A DNA stretch of 64,000 bases. It comes from Microbacterium sp. SD291. Its GTDB lineage: Bacteria > Actinomycetota > Actinomycetes > Actinomycetales > Microbacteriaceae. Positions 62,018 to 64,000 of the stretch are shown here, piece after piece. The translations under genes were made by a program, and so were the position numbers. Each line of letters opens with the position of its first letter. The first letter of the stretch is position 1. The stretch is taken from assembly GCF_017355365.1 (NCBI RefSeq), contig NZ_JADIJR010000009.1, positions 56,229-120,228 of the forward strand, written 5' to 3'. The notes under the pieces were generated by a model. The model was not told the DNA's origin. It did no database searches and saw only the letters and a list, made by a program, of their open reading frames with translations.

Positions 62018-62905
62018 TCACCCCCCTGCATTCGAACGGGAGGCGAGCAGCCGCAGCAGCTGCGACACGGCGTCGCTCTGCCCTTCGAGCACGGAGTGGC
62101 TGATCTCCATGCGCTTGAGGATCTCGGCGAGGCGCGCGGCATCCGCCTCGGTCTGCGCCGCGAGCTCGCGCACGATGTCCAGGTCGCCCTGCACGAAATC
62201 GGGCACGTCCCACGCGCTGTCGACGTCGGTGCGGATCGTGCCGCTGGTGTGATCGAGCACCGGGTCGGCGTCTCGCACCGTCAGCCAGAGCACATCGTGC
62301 TGCACGCGCAGGCGGCGCAGCATCCGCTCCGTCTCATCGGTGATCGGCGCCTCGTCGGTGATCACCACGACGATCATGCGGCGGGAGATCGTGCGGGTGA
62401 CGAAGGACAGGAGCGCGTCCCGGTCGCTGGGCGCGGCGCTCTCCTCGATCGCCGTGTCGATCGTGCGCAGGGCGTGCTCGAGCGCGCCCTCGCTGCGGCC
62501 GGGGGCCCGCCTGCGCACCCGGGCGGCGTCGCCGTAGACCACGGTGAAGTCGTCGCCGTGGCGCAGCGCCAGCACGCCGAGCACCCCTGTCGCGAGGATC
62601 GCGAGGTCCTTCTTGGACTGCTCGTCGTGCGCCAGCGCCGCCATCGAGCGCCCGGTGTCGACCACGAACAGGACCGTGTGCATGCGCAGCGCGCGGTGGC
62701 GCTTGACCAGCGGGGTGCCCTGACGGGCGGTCGCCCGCCAGTCGATGTCGCGCACCGAGTCGCCGTACTCGTACTTGCGGAGGTCCTCGAAGTCGAGGCT
62801 GCGGCCGTGCAGCAGCGACGCGTAGGCGCCGTCGAGCGCGTGCAGCGACTTGCGCGACGAGTGGATGAAGAGCTTGCTCTTCACCTGCGTGATCAGGCTG
62901 GCCAT
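62018..62905 (-). CDS. DUF58-domain protein
   Basis: 295 aa, cytosolic, with the DUF58 signature LDFEDLRKYEYGDSVRDIDW and RATARQGTPLVKRH and a degenerate VWA-like part (VLFVVDTGRSM). In MoxR/Bat operons it acts with the MoxR ATPase. ATG 62905 is preferred; GGGA about 5 nt upstream comes from the REP-like repeat cluster, so the repeat supplies its ribosome-binding site. The frame upstream of this is only repeat sequence. Confidence 0.9.
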   Translation of the reverse strand: MASLITQVKSKLFIHSSRKSLHALDGAYASLLHGRSLDFEDLRKYEYGDSVRDIDWRATARQGTPLVKRHRALRMHTVLFVVDTGRSMAALAHDEQSKKDLAILATGVLGVLALRHGDDFTVVYGDAARVRRRAPGRSEGALEHALRTIDTAIEESAAPSDRDALLSFVTRTISRRMIVVVITDEAPITDETERMLRRLRVQHDVLWLTVRDADPVLDHTSGTIRTDVDSAWDVPDFVQGDLDIVRELAAQTEADAARLAEILKRMEISHSVLEGQSDAVSQLLRLLASRSNAGG

Positions 62906-62907
62906 GA

Positions 62908-62969
62908 GTCCCTGAGCTTGTCTTCCGTCGGTCCCTGAGCTCTCTTGGATCGCTGAGCTTGTCGAAGCG
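62908..62969. repeat. Cluster of REP-like repeats between moxR and the DUF58 gene
   Basis: Three partial copies of the core (CCCTGAGCTTGTC, CCCTGAGCTC, CGCTGAGCTTGTCGAAGC) fill the 62 nt between two operon genes. The same core recurs at 59342-59381, 59822-59844 and 60437-60464. Confidence 0.85.

Positions 62970-64000
<1,031 letters not shown>

Overview
The window is about 64 kb of chromosome from a high-GC Gram-positive bacterium, most likely a Microbacteriaceae actinomycete such as Microbacterium. The pointers are the PknA/PknB-PbpA-RodA-PstP-FhaB-FhaA cell-division signalling block, the mismatch endonuclease NucS, solute-binding/MalF/MalG sugar importers without their own ATPase, frequent ATGA/GTGA stop-start overlaps, and several genes whose -10 box lies 6-7 nt before the start codon (leaderless transcripts). 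Genus is an inference; there is no rRNA in the window.

Layout. 1-6.8 kb (minus): growth/division phospho-signalling operon, cut by the left edge inside the kinase. 6.9-7.1 kb: tRNA-Leu(CAG) and its terminator. 7.1-8.0 kb: two small hypothetical genes. 8.0-14.6 kb: an alpha-galactoside locus (ROK regulator divergent from a GH36 alpha-galactosidase, binding protein and two permeases). 14.7-24.5 kb: an SRPBCC gene, then a 6.5 kb hexuronate/hexonate cassette (ManD, MHS transporter, IdnD-like dehydrogenase, UxuB, LacI regulator) bounded by an exact 66-bp direct repeat. The right repeat copy is the 3' end of a membrane-protein gene that is paired with a lipoprotein fusing a solute-binding-like domain to a von Willebrand A domain. 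24.6-30.7 kb: a MerR unit, AroE, a cold-shock protein, a HAD phosphatase, NucS, and a LacI/MFS divergent pair. 30.8-38.9 kb: a polytopic membrane protein and an Mrp cation/proton antiporter operon (A+B fused, C, D, E, F, G). 38.9-40.3 kb: three copies of a hairpin repeat around an AbiEi-like/DUF559 nuclease gene. 40.3-46.7 kb: alpha/beta hydrolase, 18-bp minisatellite, MFS transporter, GH10 xylanase, penicillin-acylase-family enzyme. 46.8-50.1 kb: TetR, an ABC-ATPase-like protein lacking ATPase motifs, and a YhgE/Pip membrane protein. 50.2-57.3 kb: ArgG, a frameshifted hydrolase pseudogene, a PucR-like regulator, a secreted protein with a DUF4242 protein, and a LAL-type LuxR regulator. 57.4-64 kb (minus): a MoxR-DUF58-VWA (Bat-type) operon invaded by REP-like repeats and cut by the right edge.

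Two carbohydrate loci and the xylanase suggest plant-derived sugar use (alpha-galactosides, xylan, uronates). Each has a local regulator or a CG-centred palindrome of LacI type. The most unusual structures are the 66-bp-bounded cassette, the hairpin repeats around the DUF559 gene, the ABC-like protein without ATPase motifs, and the repeat invasion of the Bat-type operon.
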